Shown here in pieces: positions 56,760 through 64,000 of a stretch of 64,000 nt of DNA (position 1 is its first letter; the number at the start of each line of letters is the position of its first letter). The notes below the pieces were generated by a model. It had not been told where the DNA came from. It saw only the letters and a program-made list of their open reading frames with translations, and ran no database searches. Position numbers and translations under genes: made by a program. The stretch is from Mariprofundaceae bacterium. GTDB lineage: Bacteria; Pseudomonadota; Zetaproteobacteria; Mariprofundales; Mariprofundaceae. The stretch lies in NCBI GenBank assembly GCA_030950585.1, contig JAUZRG010000033.1, positions 1 through 64,000 of the forward strand, in the 5' to 3' direction.

Positions 56760-57734
56760 TTACTTTGCCTTTTGCAAGCGTACCCACTTGCGTACATTTT
56801 TAAGGTGTTGTCGATGATTTGAGGCAAAGGCATGACCACCACTGCCATCAGCGACAAAATATAGAAAATCAACATCCGCAGGCTTTGCCGCAGCACGTAA
56901 ACTACTGGCACCAGGGTGACAAATAGGGGTGGGGGGTAAACCTTTGTGAACATACGTGTTCCAAGGTGTGTCTCGTTTTAAGTCAACTCGGCGTAAATTA
57001 CCTGAGAAATCACCATCGACTTGATACAAACCATAAATCACCGTTGGGTCCATTTGCATGGGCATGCCCAAGCGTAAGCGGTTATAAATGACCGCAGAAA
57101 CCAGTGGCCTTTCCGTTTCGATGCGTGTTTCTTTTTCGATAATAGAAGCAATGGTGAGTAAGCGATGCTTGTCTTTCATCTGAATACTTGCCAACACCTT
57201 TTGTTGCGCTTTTGCCATGCGTTCTAAAAACGCAGTGGGTTGAATAGGCACTTGATAATCATAGGTCTCAGGTAATAAAAGACCTTCGCTATGTTGGCTT
57301 AAAGATTGCCATGCTGCCTGCCATTCTTTTAAAGGCACTTGGCTTTTTCGTGCCAGAATATCTAAGATTTCAGGGGTACGTAAACCTTCAGGGATGGTCA
57401 CAAAGAAACGTTCAACATCGCCTTTTTGTAAGCGCGCAATGACTTCAAACAGGGTTGCAGCGTTCTTAAATTGGTAGTGACCTTGTTTAAAGCTGGCTTG
57501 ATATTTAGGCACTTTTAAAACAAAGCGCATCAGCAGTGCTGAACGAATAATGCCTGCTTGTTCGAGTTGTTGGGCTATTTTAATGGCAGAGCTGCCAGAT
57601 TTGATGATCAAGACTTGCGCTGTTGGGGTGATTTTTTCAGATAAAACATGCTGTATCATGAAAAAGGATGCACCTAGACATATTGCAAGCAAGATGCCTA
57701 AAAATAAAAATACGGGTAAAAATCGTTTCAGCAT
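56760..57734 (-). CDS. mltG: Endolytic murein transglycosylase MltG
   Basis: A 324-residue inner-membrane protein with one N-terminal helix (FLPVFLFLGILLAICLGASFF) and a YceG domain. MltG cuts nascent glycan and sets strand length. ASIIEKETRIETERPLVSAVIYNRL includes the catalytic Glu, and MQMDPTVIYGL and PWNTYVHKGLPPTPICHPG are family hallmarks. ATG 57734 has AAGGAG upstream. It overlaps pabC by 7 bases. Confidence 0.95.
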   Translation of the reverse strand: MLKRFLPVFLFLGILLAICLGASFFMIQHVLSEKITPTAQVLIIKSGSSAIKIAQQLEQAGIIRSALLMRFVLKVPKYQASFKQGHYQFKNAATLFEVIARLQKGDVERFFVTIPEGLRTPEILDILARKSQVPLKEWQAAWQSLSQHSEGLLLPETYDYQVPIQPTAFLERMAKAQQKVLASIQMKDKHRLLTIASIIEKETRIETERPLVSAVIYNRLRLGMPMQMDPTVIYGLYQVDGDFSGNLRRVDLKRDTPWNTYVHKGLPPTPICHPGASSLRAAAKPADVDFLYFVADGSGGHAFASNHRQHLKNVRKWVRLQKAK

Positions 57735-58495
57735 GAACGCTTCACTCCTTTTTGATTTAATAATGGTTGCCAAAGTTGTTCAAATATCTCGCCGTCAACG
57801 CATAGTTCACGGCCATTGAGGCTGGCAACAGCTGTGATAAAAAAGCCGCTATTGCTTAAGGCAATAGCCTCCACATCAGCCAGCATATCCAGAGATATGG
57901 GTGATGTTTTCAACACTTCTTTTGCCAGTAAGAAAGCACGGATCACACCTGATAAAAGATAATCAGCTGGGGGTGTGAGCCATTGGCCGTGAATAAAGAA
58001 AGCAGCATTGGATGTTGTCGCACTATGGGCATATTGGGCATCACAAATCAACGGACTGACATGAGGCTCGAGTTTAAACATCTGCAAAGCGCGCAAGCTC
58101 ATGGCATAGTCAGCGGTGTATTTGGCTTGGCGTGCGAGAAGTGGAAAGGGCCATTGCACTTGCTGGAGGTGAATCGGTTGTCTTGTCTGCGGGCTGGGAA
58201 GGGTTTGAATCCAATATTCAGGTTGCGCTGGGGGTGTTGCTGATAATCCCCAAGCTGCCACACCACCGCCCACAGTGACGCGAACCATGCAATCATCCGC
58301 CGTCTTAGCAGCTTGTGCAATGGCTTCTGGAAGAATATGTGATGCGAGTTGAAGCCCAAAGCTAGCCAGACCCTTGCTTAAGCGTTGGCGATGTTCTTCG
58401 AGGGCAAAAACGTCATAATCAATGCAGCGAAAGGTTTCAAAGCAGCACTCACCATACATTAAAGCACGCAAACCAGCATTAGAACGATTTGGCAT
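57728..58495 (-). CDS. pabC: Aminodeoxychorismate lyase PabC
   Basis: A 255-residue PLP enzyme of the class IV aminotransferase fold, making 4-aminobenzoate for folate. YGECCFETFRCIDYDVFALEEH is the N-terminal block, the PLP Lys is in RQAKYTADYAMSL, and ALSNSGFFITAVASLNGREL is close to the end. The family also holds branched-chain and D-amino acid aminotransferases, but the position just before mltG-tmk-holB matches pabC of E. coli. Confidence 0.9.
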   Translation of the reverse strand: MPNRSNAGLRALMYGECCFETFRCIDYDVFALEEHRQRLSKGLASFGLQLASHILPEAIAQAAKTADDCMVRVTVGGGVAAWGLSATPPAQPEYWIQTLPSPQTRQPIHLQQVQWPFPLLARQAKYTADYAMSLRALQMFKLEPHVSPLICDAQYAHSATTSNAAFFIHGQWLTPPADYLLSGVIRAFLLAKEVLKTSPISLDMLADVEAIALSNSGFFITAVASLNGRELCVDGEIFEQLWQPLLNQKGVKRSC

Positions 58496-58618
58496 GATAA
58501 CTCCATAATAGGGCGGCGTAGCCTATATAAAAGACATGAACTGTCAGCAATGCTTTTATTTTAAACTTGTTTTTTTGACGGTATATCGTCATTTTTTAAG
58601 TATGCATGCATTTTTTTA

Positions 58619-58624
58619 TTGACA
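58619..58624 (+). promoter_or_regulatory. Possible -35 box (TTGACA) of the hrcA promoter
   Basis: A perfect TTGACA lies 24 bases before the CIRCE element. A matching -10 box is poor (GTGAAT after 17 bases), so the assignment is weak. Confidence 0.35.
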
Positions 58625-58647
58625 ATAGGCCTCAGTTATCCGTGAAT

Positions 58648-58674
58648 TTGGCACTCAAATGATTAGAGTGCTAA
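58648..58674. promoter_or_regulatory. CIRCE operator (HrcA binding site)
   Basis: TTGGCACTC, nine bases, then GAGTGCTAA: the standard inverted repeat with one change in the left arm. It lies 16 bases before the hrcA GTG, overlapping the likely promoter or leader. HrcA dimers bind here and repress the operon until heat shock or loss of GroEL support, so the set is self-regulated. Confidence 0.95.
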
Positions 58675-58689
58675 AAATGAAGAGGCTTA

Positions 58690-59718
58690 GTGAAAGAACG
58701 TCATGAATTAATTTTAGGTCAAGTGATTCAAGCTTATCTGGAAACAGGTAAAGCCATTGGCTCTAAAAGTATCGCAGAAGAATGTAGCTTGCAGCTCAGT
58801 TCAGCATCGATTCGCAATGCGATGTCGGACTTGGAGTGCATGGGCTTGTTGTGCTCGCCGCACACTTCCGCAGGGCGTGTTCCAACCGATCATGGTTTAC
58901 GTTATTTTGTGGATAGTTTGATGCAGCTTGATGCTAATATGGAAGCTCAGGTTCAGCAGTCTATGTCGGACGATGGCATTGATAGTGGGGTCATGCAACA
59001 AACCTTGAAACGGGTGAGTTCCGAGTTGGCCAATATCACTCAGTTCACAGGTATGGTGTCATTGCACGAAGAGTTGTATCAAGACATTCAGAGCATTGAT
59101 TTGTTGGCAGTATCATCGCAGCAGATTTTAGCGGTGTTGATGACCACAGGTGGTGAGATTCAAAATCGTTTGATTCCAATTGATCACCGCATGTCCACGA
59201 TTGAGTTGCAGCAGTTGTCTGCACAACTCACGCAAAAATTAGCCCACTATTCTTTGGCTGAGATACGTCAACAGCTACAGCATGATTTAGAGATAGATCG
59301 TCAGCAGGTTCATGATGTCTTAGAAGGTTTATTGGATGCGGTCGATCAGCCAAAATCAAAAAGTGATGTTATGATTAGTGGTCAACGTCATTTATTAGAT
59401 ATCCCCGAATTATCTGTGATGGATACGGTGCGTTCAATGTTTAAAACATTTGATGATAAAGACACCCTTATCCATATCATTGAGCAGGTAGAGCAAGATC
59501 ATTCTGGGGTGCGTGTGTTTATTGGAAGTGAACATGCACTTGTGGATATGGAAGAAATATCAATGGTGCTCAGTCCTTACGAGCATCACGGAAAAATAAT
59601 TGGTACGCTTGGTGTTATTGGTCCTAAACGCATGGCCTATGACAAAGTAGTACCTATAGTAAATTGTACGGCTAACTGGGTTAGTCGCATTCTTGGAGGA
59701 AAACTTGAGCGCGAATAA
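58690..59718 (+). CDS. hrcA: Heat-inducible transcription repressor HrcA
   Basis: A 342-residue repressor with an N-terminal winged helix (ASIRNAMSDLECMGLLCSPHTSAGRVPTD region) and a GAF-like C-terminal part (IFIGSE-like VRVFIGSEHA, GTLGVIGPKRMAYDKVVPIV). It binds the CIRCE site just upstream. GTG start with GAGG 5 bases before. First gene of hrcA-grpE-dnaK-dnaJ; it overlaps grpE by 14 bases. Confidence 0.97.
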   Translation: MKERHELILGQVIQAYLETGKAIGSKSIAEECSLQLSSASIRNAMSDLECMGLLCSPHTSAGRVPTDHGLRYFVDSLMQLDANMEAQVQQSMSDDGIDSGVMQQTLKRVSSELANITQFTGMVSLHEELYQDIQSIDLLAVSSQQILAVLMTTGGEIQNRLIPIDHRMSTIELQQLSAQLTQKLAHYSLAEIRQQLQHDLEIDRQQVHDVLEGLLDAVDQPKSKSDVMISGQRHLLDIPELSVMDTVRSMFKTFDDKDTLIHIIEQVEQDHSGVRVFIGSEHALVDMEEISMVLSPYEHHGKIIGTLGVIGPKRMAYDKVVPIVNCTANWVSRILGGKLERE

Positions 59719-60307
59719 AGATGAAGTTCAGCAAGAAGAGCAACTGGAAGATCAAAAAGTACACGAAGGTGTGATTGAGCCTGAAGCCAAAGAGCAAGAG
59801 ACAGCTGAAGCTGAGCCTCAAGTTGAAGCGGGCGGTGATGATGCTGAAGTCGATCTACAAGCTGCATTCGATGCCAAGCAAGAAGAATTGGATCAATTGC
59901 AAGACAAGTACTTGAGAACATGTGCTGAATTAGAAAACCTTCGTAAGCGTGGTCAACGTGATGTCACAGATGCGCGTAAATTTGCGATTGAAAAATTTGC
60001 AGGTTCATTGTTAAGCATTGGTGATAACTTGGAACGCGCACTAGAAGTGGATGCACAAGATGCAGCAGCCATTCGTGAGGGTATTGAACTAACACTCAAA
60101 ACATGGGCAGATCGTTTGGAAGAAAATGGTATTCAACGTGTGGAAGCGGTTGGTAAAACATTCGACCCTCATATGCATGAAGCTTTGGGTAAAATGCCTT
60201 CTGATGAAGATGAAGACACCGTGGTGATGCAACATACCGTGGGTTATACCTTGAATGAGCGTTTATTGCGCCCAGCTCAAGTCATGGTTTCTAGCGGAAA
60301 AGCATAA
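59705..60307 (+). CDS. grpE: Nucleotide exchange factor GrpE
   Basis: A 200-residue DnaK cochaperone. The first 60 residues are acidic and disordered, followed by the long helix (LDQLQDKYLRTCAELENLRKR) and the beta-wing domain (GKTFDPHMHEALG, VGYTLNERLLRPAQVMVS). The best start is TTG 59705, with GGAGG 5 bases upstream; another TTG at 59693 is also in frame. Start and site lie within the hrcA 3' end, so grpE depends on hrcA translation. Confidence 0.95.
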   Translation: MSANKDEVQQEEQLEDQKVHEGVIEPEAKEQETAEAEPQVEAGGDDAEVDLQAAFDAKQEELDQLQDKYLRTCAELENLRKRGQRDVTDARKFAIEKFAGSLLSIGDNLERALEVDAQDAAAIREGIELTLKTWADRLEENGIQRVEAVGKTFDPHMHEALGKMPSDEDEDTVVMQHTVGYTLNERLLRPAQVMVSSGKA

Positions 60308-60340
60308 TTTTTTAATTTAATTTAAAAAAACATCATCAAG

Positions 60341-60368
60341 GGGGTTGAATCTGCCAAGCAGCAACCCC
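60341..60368 (+). promoter_or_regulatory. Strong hairpin in the grpE-dnaK gap
   Basis: GGGGTTG (60341-60347) pairs with CAACCCC (60362-60368), extended inside by CTGC/GCAG with a CAA loop and a 3-base bulge. No U-run follows, so it is more likely an RNA-processing or stabilising structure in the dnaK leader than a terminator. Confidence 0.5.
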
Positions 60369-60414
60369 ATATATAGAATATTGAAGTTATTAAACAATTT
60401 GGAGAACAACGATT

Positions 60415-62334
60415 ATGAGTAAAGTTATTGGTATTGATTTAGGTACAACCAATTCATGTGTATCTATTATGGAAGGCAAGAAAGCAAAAGTTATTCCAAA
60501 TTCTGAAGGTGAAAACACCACACCATCCATTGTGGCTTTTGCTAAAGATGGCGAGCGTTTGGTCGGTAGCCCAGCAAAACGTCAAATGGTGACCAACCCA
60601 GATGGCACTTTTTATGCCGTAAAACGTTTAATTGGCCGTAAATTTGGTTCAAACGAAGCCAACCATCATAACAAATTGGTCGCATACTCTGTGGTCGGTG
60701 CTGATAATGGCGATGCATGGGTTGAAGTAGACGGTGGTAAAAAATCACCGCAAGAAATTTCTGCGATCACATTGCAAAAATTGAAAAAAACAGCAGAAGA
60801 TTATTTGGGTGAAACTGTGACTGATGCAGTGATCACGGTTCCTGCTTATTTCAATGACTCTCAACGCCAAGCAACCAAAGACGCTGGTGCGATTGCTGGT
60901 TTAAATGTATTGCGTATTCTAAACGAACCCACAGCAGCAGCTTTGGCTTATGGTTTGGATAAAACCGACGAAAATCATTTGATTGCTGTTTATGACTTGG
61001 GTGGCGGTACATTTGATGTATCGATCCTTGAAATTGGTGATGGTGTATTTGAAGTACGTTCAACCAATGGTGATACATTCTTGGGCGGTGAAGATTTTGA
61101 CCAAGTATTAATCCAATACCTTGCTGATGAATTCAAAAAAGAAAATGGCATTGACTTGATGAACGACAAAATGTCGTTGCAACGTCTAAAAGAAGCTTCT
61201 GAAAAAGCAAAAATCGAACTATCAAGCAGCCAACAAACTGAAGTAAACCTTCCGTTCATTACTGCTGATGCGACTGGCCCTAAACATTTGGTTATCAAAA
61301 TCACACGCGCTAAGTTTGAAACTTTAGTGGGTGAATTGGTTGAACGCAGTCTTGCTCCTTGTCAAAAAGCATTGAGTGATGCGGGTGTATCTGCTTCTGA
61401 AATTCACGAAGTTGTGTTGGTCGGTGGCCAAACACGGATGCCTTTGGTTCAAGCTAAAGTGGAAGCTTTCTTTGGTCGTGAGCCTCACAAAGGTGTGAAT
61501 CCTGATGAAGTTGTTTCTATTGGAGCTTGTATTCAAGCCGCAGTATTAACTGGTGATGTGACGGATGTTCTTTTGTTGGACGTGACACCATTATCTTTGG
61601 GTATCGAAGTTGAAGGTGGTTTGTTTAACCGTATTATTGAGAAAAACACCACGATCCCTTCTAAGAAGAGCCAAACGTATACCACAGCTGCTGACAACCA
61701 AACCGCTGTGACCATTCGTGTGGCACAGGGTGAACGTGAAATTTTTGCTAAAAACAAAGAGTTGGGTTTATTCAATCTTGAAGGTATAGCACCAGCAGCA
61801 CGCGGAACACCACAAGTTGAAGTGACTTTTGATATTGATGCCAATGGTATTATTCATGTGCATGCTAAAGATAAAGGCACCAACACAGAAACATCCATTC
61901 GTATTGAATCTGGTTCTGGTTTGTCTGAAGCTGAAATTGAAACAATGAAGCAAGAAGCAGAAATGCATGCTGAAGAAGATAAAGTAGCCAAAGAAAATAT
62001 CGAAACACGCAACCAAGCTGAATCATTGTTGCACTCCACTGAGAAATCATTGACTGATCACAAAGATGATGTGGATGCAGATACAACAAAAGCCATTGAA
62101 GATAGCATGAAAGCATTGCGCGAAGCCTTGGCTGGCGATGATGCTGAAGCTGTGAAACCTGCGGTAGACGCTTTGACAGAAGCAGCACAAAAATTAGGTG
62201 AAATCATCTATAAGAAATCTCAAGAAGCTGAAGCTGAAGCTCAAGCACAACCAGAAGCTGAAAAAGCACCAGAAGCCAATGATGGTAAAAAGAAAAAAGC
62301 AGATGATGTTGTTGACGCTGAAGTCGTTGATTGA
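60415..62334 (+). CDS. dnaK: Chaperone DnaK (Hsp70)
   Basis: A 639-residue Hsp70. [25 protein letters not shown] and [12 protein letters not shown] are the ATPase signatures; [14 protein letters not shown] leads into the substrate domain, and a helical lid ends in a disordered tail rich in Glu, Ala and Gln closing with DVVDAEVVD, typical of bacterial DnaK. GGAGA lies upstream of the ATG. It folds and protects proteins with GrpE and DnaJ encoded on either side. Confidence 0.99.
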   Translation: MSKVIGIDLGTTNSCVSIMEGKKAKVIPNSEGENTTPSIVAFAKDGERLVGSPAKRQMVTNPDGTFYAVKRLIGRKFGSNEANHHNKLVAYSVVGADNGDAWVEVDGGKKSPQEISAITLQKLKKTAEDYLGETVTDAVITVPAYFNDSQRQATKDAGAIAGLNVLRILNEPTAAALAYGLDKTDENHLIAVYDLGGGTFDVSILEIGDGVFEVRSTNGDTFLGGEDFDQVLIQYLADEFKKENGIDLMNDKMSLQRLKEASEKAKIELSSSQQTEVNLPFITADATGPKHLVIKITRAKFETLVGELVERSLAPCQKALSDAGVSASEIHEVVLVGGQTRMPLVQAKVEAFFGREPHKGVNPDEVVSIGACIQAAVLTGDVTDVLLLDVTPLSLGIEVEGGLFNRIIEKNTTIPSKKSQTYTTAADNQTAVTIRVAQGEREIFAKNKELGLFNLEGIAPAARGTPQVEVTFDIDANGIIHVHAKDKGTNTETSIRIESGSGLSEAEIETMKQEAEMHAEEDKVAKENIETRNQAESLLHSTEKSLTDHKDDVDADTTKAIEDSMKALREALAGDDAEAVKPAVDALTEAAQKLGEIIYKKSQEAEAEAQAQPEAEKAPEANDGKKKKADDVVDAEVVD

Positions 62335-62340
62335 TGCCAG

Positions 62341-62364
62341 TTTTAACGAAGCTGTTCGTTAAAA
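62341..62364 (+). terminator. First hairpin after dnaK
   Basis: TTTTAACGAA and TTCGTTAAAA form a perfect 10-bp stem with loop GCTG, six bases after the dnaK stop. It lacks a proper U-run and may act with the stronger hairpin that follows. Confidence 0.4.
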
Positions 62365-62376
62365 TATAAATGTTTC

Positions 62377-62407
62377 CTCCCTCTTGCTAAGCAAGAGGGA
62401 GTTTTTT
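62377..62407 (+). terminator. Rho-independent terminator between dnaK and dnaJ
   Basis: CTCCCTCTTGC and GCAAGAGGGAG make an 11-bp stem with loop TAA, followed by six T. This is a strong terminator inside the heat-shock operon; it should lower dnaJ relative to dnaK unless read through. Confidence 0.85.
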
Positions 62408-62455
62408 AATTTTAGCAGTGTTTTGATCCTGCTAGCTTTTTCACACAGGATAACT

Positions 62456-63592
62456 ATGACAACACAACGTGATTATTATGAAATTCTTGATGTTAGCAAA
62501 GATGCTGACATTAAGGATGTAAAGAGAAAATATCGCAAAATGGCGATGAAATACCATCCAGATCGCAATCCTGATGATGAGTCAGCGGCGGAAAAATTTC
62601 GTGAAGTCACCGAAGCTTATGAAGTGCTCAGCGACACCGAAAAGAGACAACGCTATGATCAATATGGTCATGCGGGTGTTGATGATCAAATGCAAGACTT
62701 CTGGTCACGTTCGGGTGCTGGTCAAGGCTCGCGTGCCTTCAATGATTTTGGTGATGTGCTTGGCGATGTGTTTGGCCAAATGTTTGGTGGTAGCGGTGGC
62801 GGCCAAAGCCGTGGTGCTGACCTGAGTTATCGTTTGAATATTACATTAGAAGAAGCCAATAATGGCTACGATAGTGAGTTAAATATTCCGAGAAAAGCCA
62901 GCTGTGATATTTGTCATGGTAGCGGAGCAAAGCCAGGTACACATCCTATTCCTTGTAAAACATGCGGTGGCCATGGCCAAGTGCAAGTTCAGCAAGGCTT
63001 CTTTGTCACACGTCAAAACTGCCCACATTGCCAAGGTCAAGGTAAGAAGATTGAATCACCTTGCACAAACTGTCGTGGTGCAGGCCGAGTTCAGCAGAAG
63101 AAAAAATTAAAAGTTCGTATTCCTGCTGGCATTTATGATGACGCGCAAGTGCGAGTGACTGGTGAAGGTGAAGCAGGGCCAAATGGTGGTGGTGCTGGTG
63201 ATTTATACATAAAAATATCTTTGAAAGAACATGAGATTTTTGAACGCGAAGGTGCAGACTTGCATTGCAGCATGCCAATTACCTTTCCTCAAGCAGCGTT
63301 GGGTGCAGAAGTTCAAGCGCCAACCTTGTCTGGAAAAGTGAAGATTAGAATTCCAGCAGGTACCGAAAGCGGCAAACAGTTTCGTGTGCGCGGCAAAGGT
63401 GTGCAAGATGTTCGCCTTGGTAGCGTTGGTGATTTGTATGTGCAGGTTTATATTGATGTACCGAAAAAATTAACAGATGAACAAAAAACATTATTACATG
63501 CTTTTGCTGAAGGTACAGGGCATGATACTTATCCAGAATGTCATTCTTTTTTAGATAAAGTAAAAAACTTTTGGGATAGCTTAGCAAAATAA
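62456..63592 (+). CDS. dnaJ: Chaperone DnaJ (Hsp40)
   Basis: A 378-residue type I J-protein. J domain with HPD in KYHPDRNPDDE, Gly/Phe-rich segment (GQMFGGSGGGQSRG), four CxxCxGxG zinc motifs (CDICHGSG, CKTCGGHG, CPHCQGQG, CTNCRGAG) and a substrate-binding C-terminal part. ATG 62456 has AGGA upstream; the earlier in-frame start would lie in the terminator. It stimulates DnaK ATPase activity and delivers clients. Confidence 0.98.
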   Translation: MTTQRDYYEILDVSKDADIKDVKRKYRKMAMKYHPDRNPDDESAAEKFREVTEAYEVLSDTEKRQRYDQYGHAGVDDQMQDFWSRSGAGQGSRAFNDFGDVLGDVFGQMFGGSGGGQSRGADLSYRLNITLEEANNGYDSELNIPRKASCDICHGSGAKPGTHPIPCKTCGGHGQVQVQQGFFVTRQNCPHCQGQGKKIESPCTNCRGAGRVQQKKKLKVRIPAGIYDDAQVRVTGEGEAGPNGGGAGDLYIKISLKEHEIFEREGADLHCSMPITFPQAALGAEVQAPTLSGKVKIRIPAGTESGKQFRVRGKGVQDVRLGSVGDLYVQVYIDVPKKLTDEQKTLLHAFAEGTGHDTYPECHSFLDKVKNFWDSLAK

Positions 63593-63647
63593 GTGTTTTC
63601 CTCTTGTCATCGCTGATGAGGGGTTGCACCACAGAAAGGGAAACAAT

Positions 63648-64000
63648 ATGCATAAAGTGATTATTGTGGGTGCATCGGGTCGCATGGGTCGGATGTTGGT
63701 GAGGGCTGTTGCAGAATCAGAGCATGCAAAACTGGTTGCAGCCACCGAGCGTGAAGGTTCTACTCTTTTAGGTGTGGACGCAGGCGAATTGGCAGGCGTT
63801 CAAACCTTGGGTGTGGCGATTCATAGTTCTATTCCAGAAGGTCTAGATGCTGATGTCATCATTGATTTCACCACACCAAAAGCCACCCTTGCGCATGCAA
63901 AGCTGGCTGCACAACGTGGTATTCAGATGGTGATCGGTACGACTGGCTTGGATAAAAATGAACTGCAAACATTATCTGCTATTTTAGCAGCCAGTGCGAC
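63648..64000 (+). CDS. dapB: 4-hydroxy-tetrahydrodipicolinate reductase DapB (3' end outside window)
   Basis: The first 117 codons of dapB. VIIVGASGRMGRMLV is the NAD(P)H site, DVIIDFTTPKATLAHA and VIGTTGLD are the conserved next blocks. DapB reduces the DapA product in lysine and diaminopimelate synthesis. GAAAGGG precedes the ATG. It follows dnaJ after 55 bases that contain only a weak hairpin. Confidence 0.95.
   Translation, partial: MHKVIIVGASGRMGRMLVRAVAESEHAKLVAATEREGSTLLGVDAGELAGVQTLGVAIHSSIPEGLDADVIIDFTTPKATLAHAKLAAQRGIQMVIGTTGLDKNELQTLSAILAASA

Noticed and set aside
63593-63647. Terminator between dnaJ and dapB
   Set aside because: TCATC/GATGA near 63607-63619 can pair but has no U-run and almost no loop, so it is not convincing.

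Overview
The window comes from a Gram-negative proteobacterial chromosome of moderate to low GC. It has lipid A synthesis (lpxC), outer-membrane lipoproteins, a porin, a dcw-type murein/division cluster and a CIRCE-controlled hrcA-grpE-dnaK-dnaJ set. Small c-type cytochromes and the overall gene mix would fit a Zetaproteobacterium or a neighbouring lineage, but that is a guess. I saw no tRNA, rRNA, CRISPR array or intact transposon. TTG and GTG starts with good ribosome binding sites are common (ftsW, murG, murC, ftsQ, the Pfa-like megasynthase, the porin, hrcA, grpE).

Region 1 (1-3.6 kb) is the end of a type I restriction locus: a class III Fic AMP-transferase, cut by the window edge, overlaps hsdR by 4 bp. 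Region 2 (3.9-11.3 kb) is a two-gene lipid unit: a 2143-residue PfaC/Pfa3-type polyunsaturated fatty acid synthase subunit (KS-CLF-AT-DH-DH) overlapping by 1 bp an OleA-like thiolase that would join two acyl chains head to head. Region 3 (11.3-13.6 kb) holds two tandem monohaem cytochromes c, a Bor-type lipoprotein, a SemiSWEET-like protein and an unknown protein. Region 4 (13.7-23.4 kb) is ftsW-murG-murC-murB-ddl-ftsQ-ftsA-ftsZ-lpxC, tightly packed and closed by a terminator; murD lies 24 kb away.

Region 5 (23.4-38 kb) has a DksA-like regulator, then a TolC-like lipoprotein ending in a SPOR-like domain, then a 3967-residue surface protein: an LEPR-like start motif, a DUF4347-type domain, about 30 Ig-like repeats and a C-terminal OmpA domain. 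The repeats are ordered in a four-domain super-repeat. Region 6 (38-53 kb) is a mixed set: apbE, aguB/aguA, a porin, a CHASE2 adenylate/guanylate cyclase, a LEA-like lipoprotein, murD, nadA, an OmpA-family protein with a coiled-coil arm, a LOG-family protein and a 770-residue protein whose C-terminus looks like a divergent class III cyclase.

Region 7 (53-58.5 kb, minus strand) is the conserved pabC-mltG-tmk-holB-metG run with a DUF2062 gene. Region 8 (58.6-64 kb) is the heat-shock operon with a CIRCE operator in front of hrcA and strong hairpins before and after dnaK, followed by dnaJ and the start of dapB. The main candidates for something new are the TolC-SPOR plus giant Ig/OmpA pair, the Pfa-OleA pair, and the uncharacterised cyclase-like protein at 50.7-53.1 kb.
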